From Litoditis marina (Eukaryota > Nematoda > Chromadorea > Rhabditida > Rhabditidae): a DNA stretch of 64,000 nucleotides. The stretch's first letter is position 1. Every line of letters starts with the position of its first letter. The notes under the pieces were generated by a model. It saw only the letters and a program-made list of their open reading frames with translations. It was not told the DNA's origin and made no database searches. The translations under genes and the position numbers were made by a program. The stretch lies in NCBI GenBank assembly GCA_964036275.1, contig OZ038433.1, forward strand, positions 32,893,336 through 32,957,335, written 5' to 3'. Shown here piece after piece: positions 1-10,085 of the stretch.

Positions 1-40
1 GTTGCAATGGATGCCCTATAAGCACCCGGTTTTTACGTTT

Positions 41-172
41 TAATGCAGGACGATTGTGTGGACCAACCCGTGTCAACGGGCCTTTACCCTGCAATTGAAA
101 AATGTGTTGCAGTTTAAAGGACTGAAGCGTTGTGATTGGACCACATAAGCCCACATAATGGTCCTTCTTTAA
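41..172. mobile_element. Palindromic MITE, family A, copy 1
   Basis: About 120-bp element whose halves are imperfect inverted repeats. One arm reads GGACGATTGTGTGGACCAA and the other ends TTGGACCACATAA...GGTCCTTCTTTAA. The centre is GCAATTGAAAAATG flanked by CCTTTA/TAAAGG. Other copies lie near 2.9, 27.0, 28.3, 28.7, 39.2, 48.1, 51.1 and 61.4 kb. Better copies are bounded by TTAA, which suggests a TTAA target site. It has no coding capacity. Confidence 0.8.
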
Positions 173-370
173 GTCGGCGTGTTATGCCCGCGTTTTAACG
201 AAGAAATTATGAGTATCGAATTCCGCCCGCGTTAATGTTAAAGGCACCGTACTTTCATAACATGCCTAGCAGACTGAGAATTAATATGAACTGCTCATTG
301 AAGTCGTCGGTGTTTAGTCGTATGTTTAGCATTTTGGGAATCGTCAAAAAGCCAAAAATACCTTCTTCAC

Positions 371-537
371 TTGATATTCGGGTTTTTGGCAATTTGCCAT
401 GCAGTATGCTGGTCGTTCGACAGACTGTATGAAACAGTATTCTCCTTTGTTGCACTGTACTTTCCCCAGCCTATTTGGTGACTGGTTCGTATACCATTCA
501 TAACATTCCAAAGCCAGAGAACCAGTTACCAGAAAAG
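371..537 (-). CDS. Internal exon of a secreted cysteine-rich (Ly6/three-finger-like) protein
   Basis: One exon, minus strand, between an acceptor (CTTGCAG before 537) and a donor (CAA|GTGAAG at 371). It encodes about 55 residues. The first ten are hydrophobic (AFLVTGSLAL) and look like the end of a signal peptide, followed by ECYEW and cysteines spaced as CYEW...QCNKGEYCF...AYCMANC. This is the pattern of the N-terminal half of Ly6/uPAR-type or similar small disulfide domains. The first exon with the initiator methionine and the 3' exons are not identified; the 3' part probably lies left of the window. A frame without introns starting at a TTG at 574 exists but has no ATG. Family assignment is tentative. 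Confidence 0.45.
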
Positions 538-591
538 CTGCAAGTAAACGTAAAAGGGGACGAAATAAGGCCAATTCTATAAGTATTCGAT

Positions 592-960
592 TTTTTTAGG
601 TAACCCAACCCCTTTTGGTAGAAAAGGGTTACCTTATAAACCGGATAGGTTACCAAAAATCGAGTGAATTCACTGGAGAAGTCCTTCCCGAACCGCGAAC
701 CGGTCACTGGAGAACCGATCCAACCGAAGCACGTCGTATACAAGATAAAATGAGTGGAGACCTGGGGATCCGCTCATTATACTGTATGTTCGACTTGTTT
801 GTTTGAATAATGATTAATGTCGGTTCGGTTCAAACACTACACTGGAGAACCGGGCGGTTTAGAAAGTCGGTTCGTTCGGTTCGGTTCGGTTCTCCAGTGA
901 CCGGTTCGCGGTTCGGGAAGGACGCGGTTCTCCAGTACATTCGTCCAAAAATCGTAGTTT
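592..960. repeat. Dispersed repeat, family D (CGGTTCGG-rich)
   Basis: Inverted and tandem blocks built on TTCACTGGAGAACCGG, TCCCGAACCGCGAACCGG and GGTTCGGTTCGG. The same family lies at 8815-9075 and 32850-33125. The ends (TTCACTGGAGAACC / GGTTCTCCAGTGAA) are inverted repeats, so it is probably a non-autonomous DNA element. Overlapping open frames here are by-products of the repeat. Confidence 0.7.
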
Positions 961-1635
961 TGCGAGTTATCTATTATCAGACTCCACACCCCTAATACGA
1001 AGAGATCAGCACATTTGTATAGTATTCGTTTCATCGAGAAAGACAGCAAACGACCCGGTCGACTACGCGATATGGAGCGAACGAGAGTGTGAGGTCAAAG
1101 ATACGCAGTGTAGAGCGCACCTAGAGCCTCGCGTGTTGCATAATTGACAGTGCGGGCGTCTTCTTATTTTATATCGGTGGCAATTACATAGAGCAAAGTA
1201 TGATCATTCATTGTATGCTATTAGAGTACATACGATCGATAACCACATTTTGCGCGATGTATCTGTCGCAGGCTAAAAAAGTAGGAAGGGACCTATCCAG
1301 GTATGGCAGGAGAAATATTCGACCAACTCACCACAGCTGAGAGCAACCTTGAGAAGCCGCATCCTCCAAAAATGAATAGTCAGAAAATGACTCAGACAGC
1401 TTTGAGAAAGTTTACACGGCAAATTTCCACATTCCAGCAGATTGAGAACAACTGCTGCACTATTTGTCAGAAAAGAAAAACCAGATTAAGTACTACTCTT
1501 GTACTGTTTGTCAGAAAACAAAAACAAACGTAGTCTGGTAACATGTTTTCGAGGTTTTCCTTTTTTCATTTAATCGTTCTGTTTAGTGAATTTTCTACCG
1601 CGTTGATTAGCGCAACATAGGAATCAGGGCAATTA
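961..1635. other. Non-coding stretch without a recognised gene
   Basis: No exon with splice sites and a family-like translation was found on either strand. It contains one copy (about 1083-1115) of a dispersed GAGAGTGTG...TCAAAGATACGCAG motif also found near 4.2, 32.6, 37.8, 41.2 and 44.5 kb. Confidence 0.5.
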
Positions 1636-1800
1636 CCCATGCATTCCAAAATGCAACTAGGTTGCATGTGTAAAAACTGTTGGTTCCTTTCAAATGCAAC
1701 CTAAATCACATTACATAACCAAAAGTCTAATGTAGACAAATTTGGTTGAATAAAGCAATCAACAGTTGTGTATACATGCCACCTAGTTGCATTTGCCAAG
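1636..1800. repeat. Dispersed repeat, family E (GGTTGCATGCAACC)
   Basis: Alternating TGCAACCTA, GGTTGCAT and TTGCATGTG words in both orientations. Better copies are at 18066-18275, 26676-27018 and 36006-36224. The outer parts of those read CACATGCAACC... and ...GGTTGCATGTGTAA, so this is a palindromic MITE-like family. Confidence 0.65.
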
Positions 1801-1918
1801 TTGCTGATATTACAGATAGGGGGAACGGACTATTTTCTGGCTTTCTCTTAAGGGCGAGAGCTAGTGATTCCTAGGCGCTTCATCCCCTATATCTGTAAAG
1901 TCAGCAACTTGGCAAATG
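1791..1918. repeat. Hairpin with about 30-bp arms
   Basis: The arm TTGCCAAGTTGCTGA..., followed by TTACAGATAGGGG, is mirrored by CCCCTATATCTGTAAA...TCAGCAACTTGGCAA about 60 bp later. This resembles a small inverted-repeat element adjoining the family E repeat. Confidence 0.65.
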
Positions 1919-2028
1919 TCCTCTCGTTTCTAGATGAGAACCCCAACCAGTTCCGTACTCGTCCTAATCAATTTGCGAGAAATTGAAAAAGTTGTAAGGT
2001 TGACTGACTTTCGCATTCATTGCTTGGG

Positions 2029-2264
2029 TATACTCTGTTTCACCAATCGATGTCCCTCTACAGTAATCCGTCAAATATTCAGGAAGCTCTTTCCAACTAA
2101 CAATTCATTATTTTGGTTACACACTTTCAGAGTTTGAAGTACTAATTGTGTAGAAGACCCGACCAAAATTTGGGGAAAACATAAAAACGCCAATATAGCA
2201 AACATTGACCTGGAAGTTTGAGCGTATTACTGTAGAGGGTTATAAGTGGGTGGAACAAACTATA
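2029..2264. mobile_element. MITE-like element with CTCTACAGTAAT inverted ends
   Basis: The left part contains CCCTCTACAGTAATCC and the right part ATTACTGTAGAGGGTTATAAG, about 170 bp apart and inverted. A second copy lies at about 33281-33485, with the same inverted ends (CCCTCTACAGTAAT / GGATTACTGTAGA). It is non-coding. Confidence 0.6.
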
Positions 2265-2641
2265 TGCAATTTAGGTTAAGGGGTCCAGCCTGAGTTTCAA
2301 TAATGTTCCAATAACCAATTCTACAATGTTAAATGCTTATTTAATCTTAATTTACAGATTATTTTACATTCCTTTTTTTTCAAAAAATTACGTTTTTACA
2401 TTGGTACTTCCCAAAAATTAACCGTTTAAGAACTGTGGCTCTGTTGTTTTGAATTCGGATAAGAATGTAATCAATCAGCTAATTAAGAAACAAGAAATAC
2501 AAACAACCTTTAATAAATAAACACATACAATACCTACTATGCACAAATTATGCCTGTATACAAATCAACCCTACACAACCCATAGTTCTGTGAAAACGAC
2601 AAGTATAACGTGATCATAACACAAACAACAACTATTTTGAT

Positions 2642-5600
2642 CTACTTTGGCAGTAGCTTCGAAATGACAGTCACAGTGATGGGGTGCATGTTGGGGATAT
2701 TCTTGCGGAATTGCGCCACGGCGGCGGCAGAAGCAATCGGCCAATTGAACAGGGCTCTGGAAGGAAAATCGATATTGGGAGTAAGATAAAATACCGAGTA
2801 TACCGAATATTCCCCTGCTGAGTTCGTAGTAGTGTTGTTTCTCGCAAACTCACACTACAGCTGCTTACTGAACGAAATGAGAGATAGATTAAAAAACAAA
2901 TAAAGATGGAAAAACTTCAGGCAAGTATTTAAAGAAGGACGATTATGTGGTCGAATCGCAACGATTCAGTCCTTTAAACTGCAATACATTCTTCAATTGC
3001 AGTTTAAAGGACCGATGACACGGGATTGGTCCACATAATCGTCCTACTTTAAGCGTGAAATATGAAAGGAGTTCGCTCTTCCCAAAGCAAGCTCCCGTTC
3101 CCGCTATGTTTGTAGTTTGATCCCGTATATCGGATCAAATTACAACGAAGATCACTCCTTAAGAATAAAATAAAGCTTTTATTATACTACAAACTCGACA
3201 TACCGGTAGATAGGCTTGCAGTACTTTAGTCTACCCACGGTCATGACAAACGACATGGCTGGTGCGATGGCCGGCTGCCAGCAGGTCTCCAGACCCAACA
3301 TCAACCAGCTGAAACGCAACTCGCAGTTCTTCGCCTCTGCCAGATTATAGGCGGCGGTCAGGGAGGGCATCTGGAAATGAGAGGGTAAAAAAGAATCAGA
3401 ATGAATGAGTCAAGCATTTAGAAAACGGGACACTTCAACACCCTAAACTCTAGTCAACATCCGCAAAATCTAGCGTGGAGTTCATTGGAGTTTACTACAA
3501 TTTATTGGAATTCGTAATGATTGATGTAATGCTACGCGCACATGAACCGCAGAAGGCAAAAGGAACAATCAAATCAATCAATAGTCTAAAAGACTGCATA
3601 CAACTTTTGAACGTTGACGTTTAACGCCAGCGTTAACAGTGAAATAACATGCGTATCGATTTAGTTGGAGTTGAAGCGAAAAGTATAAAGTATGAAAGCG
3701 ACTTAACGCACCTTAGCCTCCTGGAACTTGCCGGTAGCTCTGATGCAATCGATGACGGCCACCTTCTGACTGGAGGACATCTTCTCGAAGGGGCTGGCAT
3801 CAGAAGGAGGGGTTGGCAATAACCACTGGTCAGAGAGGGCTCGACACGCTGTCATCAGGGTAGAATCGTACCTGGAATACACTAGAAGTACACGGAATAG
3901 TACGTAAAGTCAGCATTCTAATGAGGCATCGTCCACTTAATCATGCACGTTTCCGAGTTCTGCTGTGTTCAACATGTTTCACGTGACTGTGCAGTTGACT
4001 AACAGTATACACGACTAGACTTCATACGTGCACACATATTTGTCTATCAGTAATATTCACGTCAACCAGTATAGAGCATATTTCAAATTTGGCGAAAAAG
4101 TATGTACTGTTAGAGTTCTACTTTATTCAAATTTATTACAGAAACAGCGCCAATTGTCTTCAATTGCCCAGCTATAATATCCTAAGAGCCCGAAGATCAA
4201 AGAGGAGGCAGACTCTCTGCGTCTCTCTGATCTGCACAATCTCTCGTCGAGACTGCTACAAAAGTGGCTGGGAACAATTGAGAAATGCGTACTTTGGCTT
4301 GGGTGGTAGTCCGGGCAGGTTCAACCAGGTATTCCAGTCGATCGAGTCCAATTCCGTCTTTTTGTCCGAGAAGAATTCGTAGAGATCCGCCTTCCACACA
4401 TCCGTGGTCACCGTGCTGTGCGCATGTCTGCAAGGGAAAAACTAGGTGAATTCGCGTAAATTATCCTGACCCACCTGTAAATGTTATTCAATTCAGATTT
4501 TGAATAACATTTACAGGTGGGTCAGGATCATAACACGTTACAATTTGTTCGGCCATTTATATATGAGCAATAAATTATTATTATTAAAATATAATCAGTT
4601 TTCCGTTATAACTATTCCATAACTTCTGATAAAAACACCTCACTTTGAAAAAGTTTAGCGAAAAGAAGTCCGATTTTTTACTTTTCTGGTCAAAAGTTTA
4701 CCAGAGTATGATCGTGACCCTAAAATAGAAAATCAAGTGGTTTTTCGGGAGAACGATAACTTTCTCACATTTTAGCGATATCGACTGTCTCTATAGCACA
4801 CAGGACCATAACTTCTATACTCACTTTTGGATGTATTCCCGCAAAAACTTCTCGAATCTATCCGAATCTCCCAGTGTCTGGTCAATGTACATCAGGAAGG
4901 CGGATCCCTGAAAAAGGCCATAGAGCGAACTGAACCAAAACCTATAACGATCCAATTCTCATGCAAACACGTTTTCGCCGACGGTAGTGTAGTGAAAAAT
5001 TCGATAATTTTCAAATCTCACAACCACTGAACTCAAGAATGTTATAAGAGCTCAAAACTTTTAATTTTAAAGAACTCTTTTCGACGGCTTGTTTTGTTGA
5101 GTACGTCAAAATCAAACTTCCACAGCGGCATTCGATCTCTTCAAGGTTCTCTCTCTCTCTCTTGTAGTTTGGTCAACCGATTTACATTGACATTGAAACT
5201 AGTTGATTGTTATTAATCCATGTAGAGTGGTACCTTCTCGTAGGGAACACTGCTGAATGCATCATCAGGGTCGATTCCCGACTGATTCTGGATCAATTTG
5301 GTGAACTCGTGATCCGGTCCAAAGATCTTGTTTACAGTCGGAACCAGCGCCTCCTGAATGAAAATATAGACTGCCACATTAATTCATGTAACTTACGGAC
5401 GGTCAAGTTGTTAGCGTTCTGCTCTCGCTCCACTCTCTCTTCAAATGTTTTTATTCAACGCTCCCTTGTAAGTTGATTGCGAATTTAAAGCGCAACCCTT
5501 TGGGATACGTATTTGTCATAGAGTTCGAATGATCAATTTGCAATTTTCTACTTGGATAACTTCTGTTGGTATCTATGCAAATGAACTTTTATTATTATTA

Positions 5601-8600
5601 TTAAACTGGGTTCGATCCCCGATTACCGCGGTTCTTTATATTGCGAACAGCATGAGCTGTACCTAACCTCACTAATGTCTATCTCCAACCTGTATGGAAT
5701 GTCATTGTCTCAATAAGTGACAGCCTAACGGGTTTAGAACATACCTTGAGCTTGGCAAACTTGCCTTAACGAACACGAAAACCAAATTAGTGACCAACGC
5801 GTTGATTCCCGAAGCGTAGTTATGCAATTTGACGTTGTATACAGAGAGATATTTCTTATATAACCGGACGATCGTGAGACTTTAACTGAATAACTGAGAA
5901 ATCTGTCTCACCTCCCAACCTCTCTCCGCCTCGAACTGTCTCTCTAGTTCTCCGTTCATTCTGCCGTGAATCTTACGCTCCAGGAACACAGTGAATCCCT
6001 CATTCAGCCTGGAATTGAATAAATGGAAATGTACTGTTGTGCTGTATTTGTAGTTTGATCCCGCTTGATTGCAGTGTAGTTTTGAAACAAAAAAGTGCAG
6101 GAGACAGGAAAGAAGAAAAATCTAGTATTCCTTTGCAATAACATCCTATGAGTTAGCGGGAAATTCGTGTTTCAGACTACAATCCGCCCGCCACAAGTAT
6201 TACTCCGACCCAATCTGGTAGCAAGATGGCACTTGGCACAATAAAACTCAAACTAACACAGATGTGACATTAAAGATATTAACATCTAGATTGTACTCAC
6301 AGTGAGAGTGATAGTATGATGCAAAATGAACAAACTGTCTGAGAACTACATATAACCTACCAGAAGTGTTCCCAATTGGCGTTGGTAACCAGATTCCCTG
6401 TCCAACTATGCGAGATCTCATGGGCGACAACATTCACCAGCGAACGGTCACCGGCCTACAATCATTTGTTCGAGGTGAACAACGGAGATTTCTTGACAAA
6501 CCATATTTCAGTAAACATATCCTAATAGCCAGAAAAATCAACGAAAGTGGCTTCTTTTCCGCTGATATCGGAACAATTGGCAGTTGTTCGATGCAAAACC
6601 AGGCACTTATCTAAACCGGAAAACCCTTTTTAAAGAATAGTCACACCTTGTATGTGGTAAAAGCCCTAAAAAGGTCCTGAAATCTAATTGTTATTATGTG
6701 TTTTGTGAAAGATTTGAAAATATCATGAAGACTCGCCAGGAGAGTTGGGGTGATGAAAGTGAGACAGGGGTTCTCCATACCCCCAAAGGGGAAGGTGGCG
6801 GGCAGCACGACCATGTCATACCTGAAGAGAACACTCAGAACCAACAATCAACCGCACTGAAATCACTGCTTCTATTCCTTTACAATTTGAAACGTTACCA
6901 TTCATTATCAAACTCTAACGTTCAAAGAACTGACTGACAATAGGTCACTGAGAAAAGCGGCTAAATCAATACCGACTTTTCGTCCCATTGAGTTCTATTA
7001 AGAGGGAAAGTGAGAAAGAGATACCACACAGAAGTGGTGGGGGGGGGCTTAAGTAAACTTCTACCAAAGCAGAATTCGTACCCACCTTCCCCATACATAG
7101 GGTCCCGCGAGTTGCTCGGCCACCTTAAGAATCTTCTCGGTCGACTCAAACTCCCAGTGGGCGGCATCAGCCATGGAAGGCTCACACCAAACGGCACAAC
7201 TGAACGGAAATCAGAAATCAGCAAGAACATTTGAGAATTTCATTTTGCATCGGAAAATAGCCAAAGTTTTTGCAAATAAGAAGGTAGTTTCAGTTTTCTC
7301 CGACGTATGCCTGTGAAACCACTGTTCGCTAATATCCCACCCAACTACAATTGCCAATAGATGGGAGGGAATGTCGACATTCTCCTTGAACGAGTTGTAG
7401 TTTGATCTCCCTACCTCTACTCGGGCCAATTCTACAACTAACCGGGTTTTTAGGTAACCTAACCCTTTTTTGGTAACCTATTTTTCAGGTTACTTAGTAG
7501 GTAACCTGAAAGTAACCTAAAACTGAAATCCGGTTACCGTTCAAAGTAACGGTAAAAACCACATTTTGCGTTAGAAAAACAGGTAACCGGTTTTTCATTT
7601 TAGGTTACCACCCGGTTACCTACTGAGGTAACCTGAAAAAAAGGTTACCAAAAAAGGGTTAGGTTACCTAAAAACCCGGCTAGTTGTAGAATTCACCCTC
7701 TACTCGTGATACACTACATCTAGTGTGTATGTAGATCAAACTACAACTCCTATACGAAACAAGACAACCCCCAAACCAACCGTTCGCTAATATCCCGTTT
7801 CTCCAACGACCCAACTACAATGGAAATGAGATAGGAGGGAATGGCGACATTCTGTTTGAATGAGAAGGTGGTCCGTCCCTCATTCTCCACTGATTCTCCC
7901 CCAATTGCACTCATCAGACAGGTTAGACCGGTCGGAACCGAGACCTAAAACGGGTATAGTTATTCTCATTCCGACGTGAACATACTTCAGTAGGTTTGCC
8001 CGACCAGTCAGAAAATTTTAAAAAACGGAGTACATTTGGAAAATGTCGATAAAACGTATATCGATGGAAAAGGGTTTCTTTTCATAGAATAGTCGCATCT
8101 TACCGGTGTATCGGTGTATGAACCATCAAAGAATCGATTCTCACCTTTGCATCATAGGTTGACTTGACAGAGGGCGTATCCATACAGGGAAGAACCGAGC
8201 GCGCATGAATGGCCTGGCATTGCGAGAACAGGTACGGAGCCTAAAAGGAAAAAAATCAAAACTATCCACCCTCAACTGCACAAACCAATTGAGAAGTTCA
8301 GATTCGGAAGCTAGAGAAGCACATTGAAAAATACCACACGCCAGAAACTGAACAAATTCGAACACAGCAGTTTGCTTCCGAGAACAAGTCCGAAGCAATG
8401 GCTCACGAGTCTCGAAAGCGAAACTGAGTATATTTGATAATTTACTCACTTTTAGACATTTTCAAGGGCAAATGATTCCGTCTCGTGATACCAAATTGCC
8501 AAAAAAAAACATGGAAACTGACGATTTTATCCGTAGTCTGTTCCTTGTTCAAAAACTGCAGTGCGCGGGCATCGGGCGCGGTGCGATAGGTAATGACAAC

Positions 8601-9776
8601 GTTGCTGAAAACAAAAGTATACACTTTTCAGAACAGAACATGAATCCAGAAACGCATAACGTACAACGTAAACGTAATCCACCCGCGATACGTTAGAAAG
8701 TTAGACTACTAATCAAAATTCACTATTATTGATCAAATCAGGTCCAGCAGCATTTCTGTGTTTGGGAGAAAAGAAGATCTGTCCTCGAAAACAGATCTAG
8801 TTTAGGTATTCAATTGGTGAATGCCTTCCCGAATCGACTCTTCCCGAACCAAAACCGAACCGATTCTTCCCGAACCAGCTGGTTCGTTCTAGAACCGAAC
8901 CAAATTTAGCCCAACAAAGTTGGAACCGAACCAATTCATGTAATTAATGCTGAAATTGGTCGACTGCGTAATTCGGTTCGGTTTCATGTCGGTTAGAGTA
9001 CAAAAACGGTTCGGTTCCTTACCGAACCAACTGGTTCGGGAAGAATCGGATCGGTTTTGAATCGGGAAGAAATTTGCCTATTCAATTACGGTTGCCAAAC
9101 TGTGTTACCATTGAGCGAAAGGTATTAGTCCATATTTCTCATGTGTTCAACTTTCCAACCCACATTTTCTGTCCCGGTTGGAGAATGGAAGGCGTGTCAA
9201 TCGATATGTTCTGTCCACGAACTTCTTCACTCTCTACAGTGTACTTCAGTGACTCTCCGCCAAGAGAAACAGACTCAATCTCCAGACTGCGACCGTCCAG
9301 AACCTAAAATATATAACTACTCTGCTAGTTGGAATGGTAACCGGTTCTTTGGTATGGATTTAGGTTACGAACTGGTTACACACATATAACCGTTAAATGT
9401 TGCTGCCTACTATGAGCCTCACCATTAATCACTACACTATCTCGGCCTTTTATCAGAAACACTGTCGAATAAAATATTTGTGTTTTAAAGTCATTTTACG
9501 CAACATGTATAACGAACATGTCTATTGCCTATGTACAAGCACATCAGGTTTATTGGGGGAAAAACAAAGAATTTACTAGAGAAAAAGCTCACACTACTAA
9601 AAAAATGCCCTAGAAGAAAATAATCGTACCACTTTGGAAGTAGCCTGAAGAGCCTCGAGTTGGATGTCAACCTTTCCATTGACCCTTCTACTGTCGAAAT
9701 CCACCACCCAATCGAGAGAGTAGTTCAACACCTTGACCTCTCCGAAATTGGAAAAGGTTGCGGGATCAGCAGTCAT
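2642..9776 (-). CDS. LTA4H-like: Leukotriene A4 hydrolase-type M1 zinc aminopeptidase
   Basis: Complete 15-exon gene, 599 residues (human LTA4H is 611). Exons: 9776-9630, 9303-9164, 8604-8523, 8240-8145, 7944-7781, 7199-7086, 6821-6737, 6455-6361, 6008-5912, 5353-5234, 4907-4825, 4427-4293, 3871-3712, 3370-3204, 2756-2642; all phases close. Visible motifs: GGMEN (261-265), HEISH (288-292) with the third zinc ligand in NEGFT (E311), SSVPYEK with the catalytic Tyr at 378, and QCQAIHAR early on. The family is cytosolic, removes N-terminal residues from peptides, and in vertebrates also hydrolyses LTA4. The residue matching human Tyr378 is Phe373. Intron 7 needs a GC donor (CTG|GCGAGT at 6736). 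A TTGCAG acceptor lies 10 nt upstream of the ATG. Codon-level fit is strong throughout. Confidence 0.93.
2929..3052. mobile_element. Palindromic MITE, family A, copy 2
   Basis: Lies in the last intron of the LTA4H-like gene, bounded by TTAA on both sides. Arms AAAGAAGGACGATTATGTGG and CCACATAATCGTCCTACTTT are near-perfect inverted repeats. Confidence 0.85.
3604..3711. repeat. Fragment related to the 49.5-kb hairpin element
   Basis: Shares words such as TAACGCCAGCGTTAA, ACATGCGTAT and AGTATGAAAGCG with the long hairpin at 49506-49649. It is decayed and ends next to the exon at 3712-3871. Confidence 0.45.
4197..4258. repeat. Dispersed GACGCAG motif repeat
   Basis: Contains, inverted, the block GTCTCGACGAGAG...GCAGATCAGAGAGACGCAG, which recurs at 41209-41253. 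Shorter versions occur near 1083, 32590, 35738, 37815 and 44478. It lies in an intron, its origin is unknown, and it is probably a transposon fragment. Confidence 0.55.
4463..4527. repeat. Perfect short hairpin
   Basis: The arms are exact 28-bp inverted repeats, beginning TCCTGACCCACCTGTAAATG and ending CATTTACAGGTGGGTCAGGA, around a 9-bp loop. It lies in an intron of the LTA4H-like gene. Confidence 0.85.
7324..7394 (-). pseudogene. Decayed duplicate of the 3' part of LTA4H-like exon 5
   Basis: On the minus strand this reads [18 protein letters not shown]...DISE, closely matching [17 protein letters not shown]...DISE of the real exon 5 (7944-7781). It lacks the 5' part of the exon and has lost about 12 bases near its end. 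It abuts a family B element on its upstream side, so it is a partial segmental duplicate inside the following intron, not a usable exon. Confidence 0.75.
7396..7747. mobile_element. Family B element interrupted by a family C element
   Basis: The outer ends are the family B inverted repeats GTTGTAGTTTGATC and GATCAAACTACAAC. The middle is a complete family C element at 7424-7697, flanked on both sides by the same 9 bases, CTCTACTCG. Without it the remaining family B unit is about 70 bp, the usual size for this family. Confidence 0.8.
7424..7697. mobile_element. Family C MITE (GGTAACC-rich) with 9-bp target duplication
   Basis: Begins GGCCAATTCTACAACTAACC and ends GGCTAGTTGTAGAATTCACC. The interior is a dense mirror of AGGTAACC and GGTTACCT words. 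CTCTACTCG flanks it at 7415-7423 and 7698-7706. Related copies lie at 36679-36923 and 57157-57416. Confidence 0.8.
7985..8120. repeat. Family H dispersed repeat
   Basis: Contains GCCCGACCAGTCAGAAAA, ACGGAGTACATTT and a TAC(C)GGTGTAT end. It is related to better copies at 14684-14843, 20281-20450, 30674-30840 and 58134-58294, whose ends are GTTGTCCGAATAGTCAGAAA and GTCGGACCTTACTGGTG. Confidence 0.55.
8815..9075. repeat. Family D repeat copy
   Basis: Blocks of TTCCCGAACC, GAACCGAACCAA, TCGGTTCGGTT and CTGGTTCGGGAAGAAT in mirrored order. It lies in an intron of the LTA4H-like gene and is non-coding. Confidence 0.65.
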
Positions 9777-10085
9777 CGTAGGAACCCTGCAACAAATTAT
9801 TAGGTTAAACGATAGATTCACTTTCACTAATAATGCCAGAAAATGGAATAACATAAACGACAGGTAGGCCATAAAAGACAGGCTCTTGTTCGTATTTCAA
9901 AGTGTTCTGCATTAATGCAGACAGGTTTTATCTAACTACTTGTAGATAAAAGGGTGGCCAAACTATAGTAAGACTGAGAGATTCAGAACTATATTGATAG
10001 TGAGTATTGACAGCAAACAGATAGCCACAGTAGCAACTGATAGTGCACAACACAAACTGAGCAAACAATAATAAAAACATGTTAT

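Noticed and set aside
4197..4433. Plus-strand frame at 4.1-4.4 kb
   Set aside because: It overlaps the minus-strand LTA4H-like exon 4293-4427, which has full homology and phase support.
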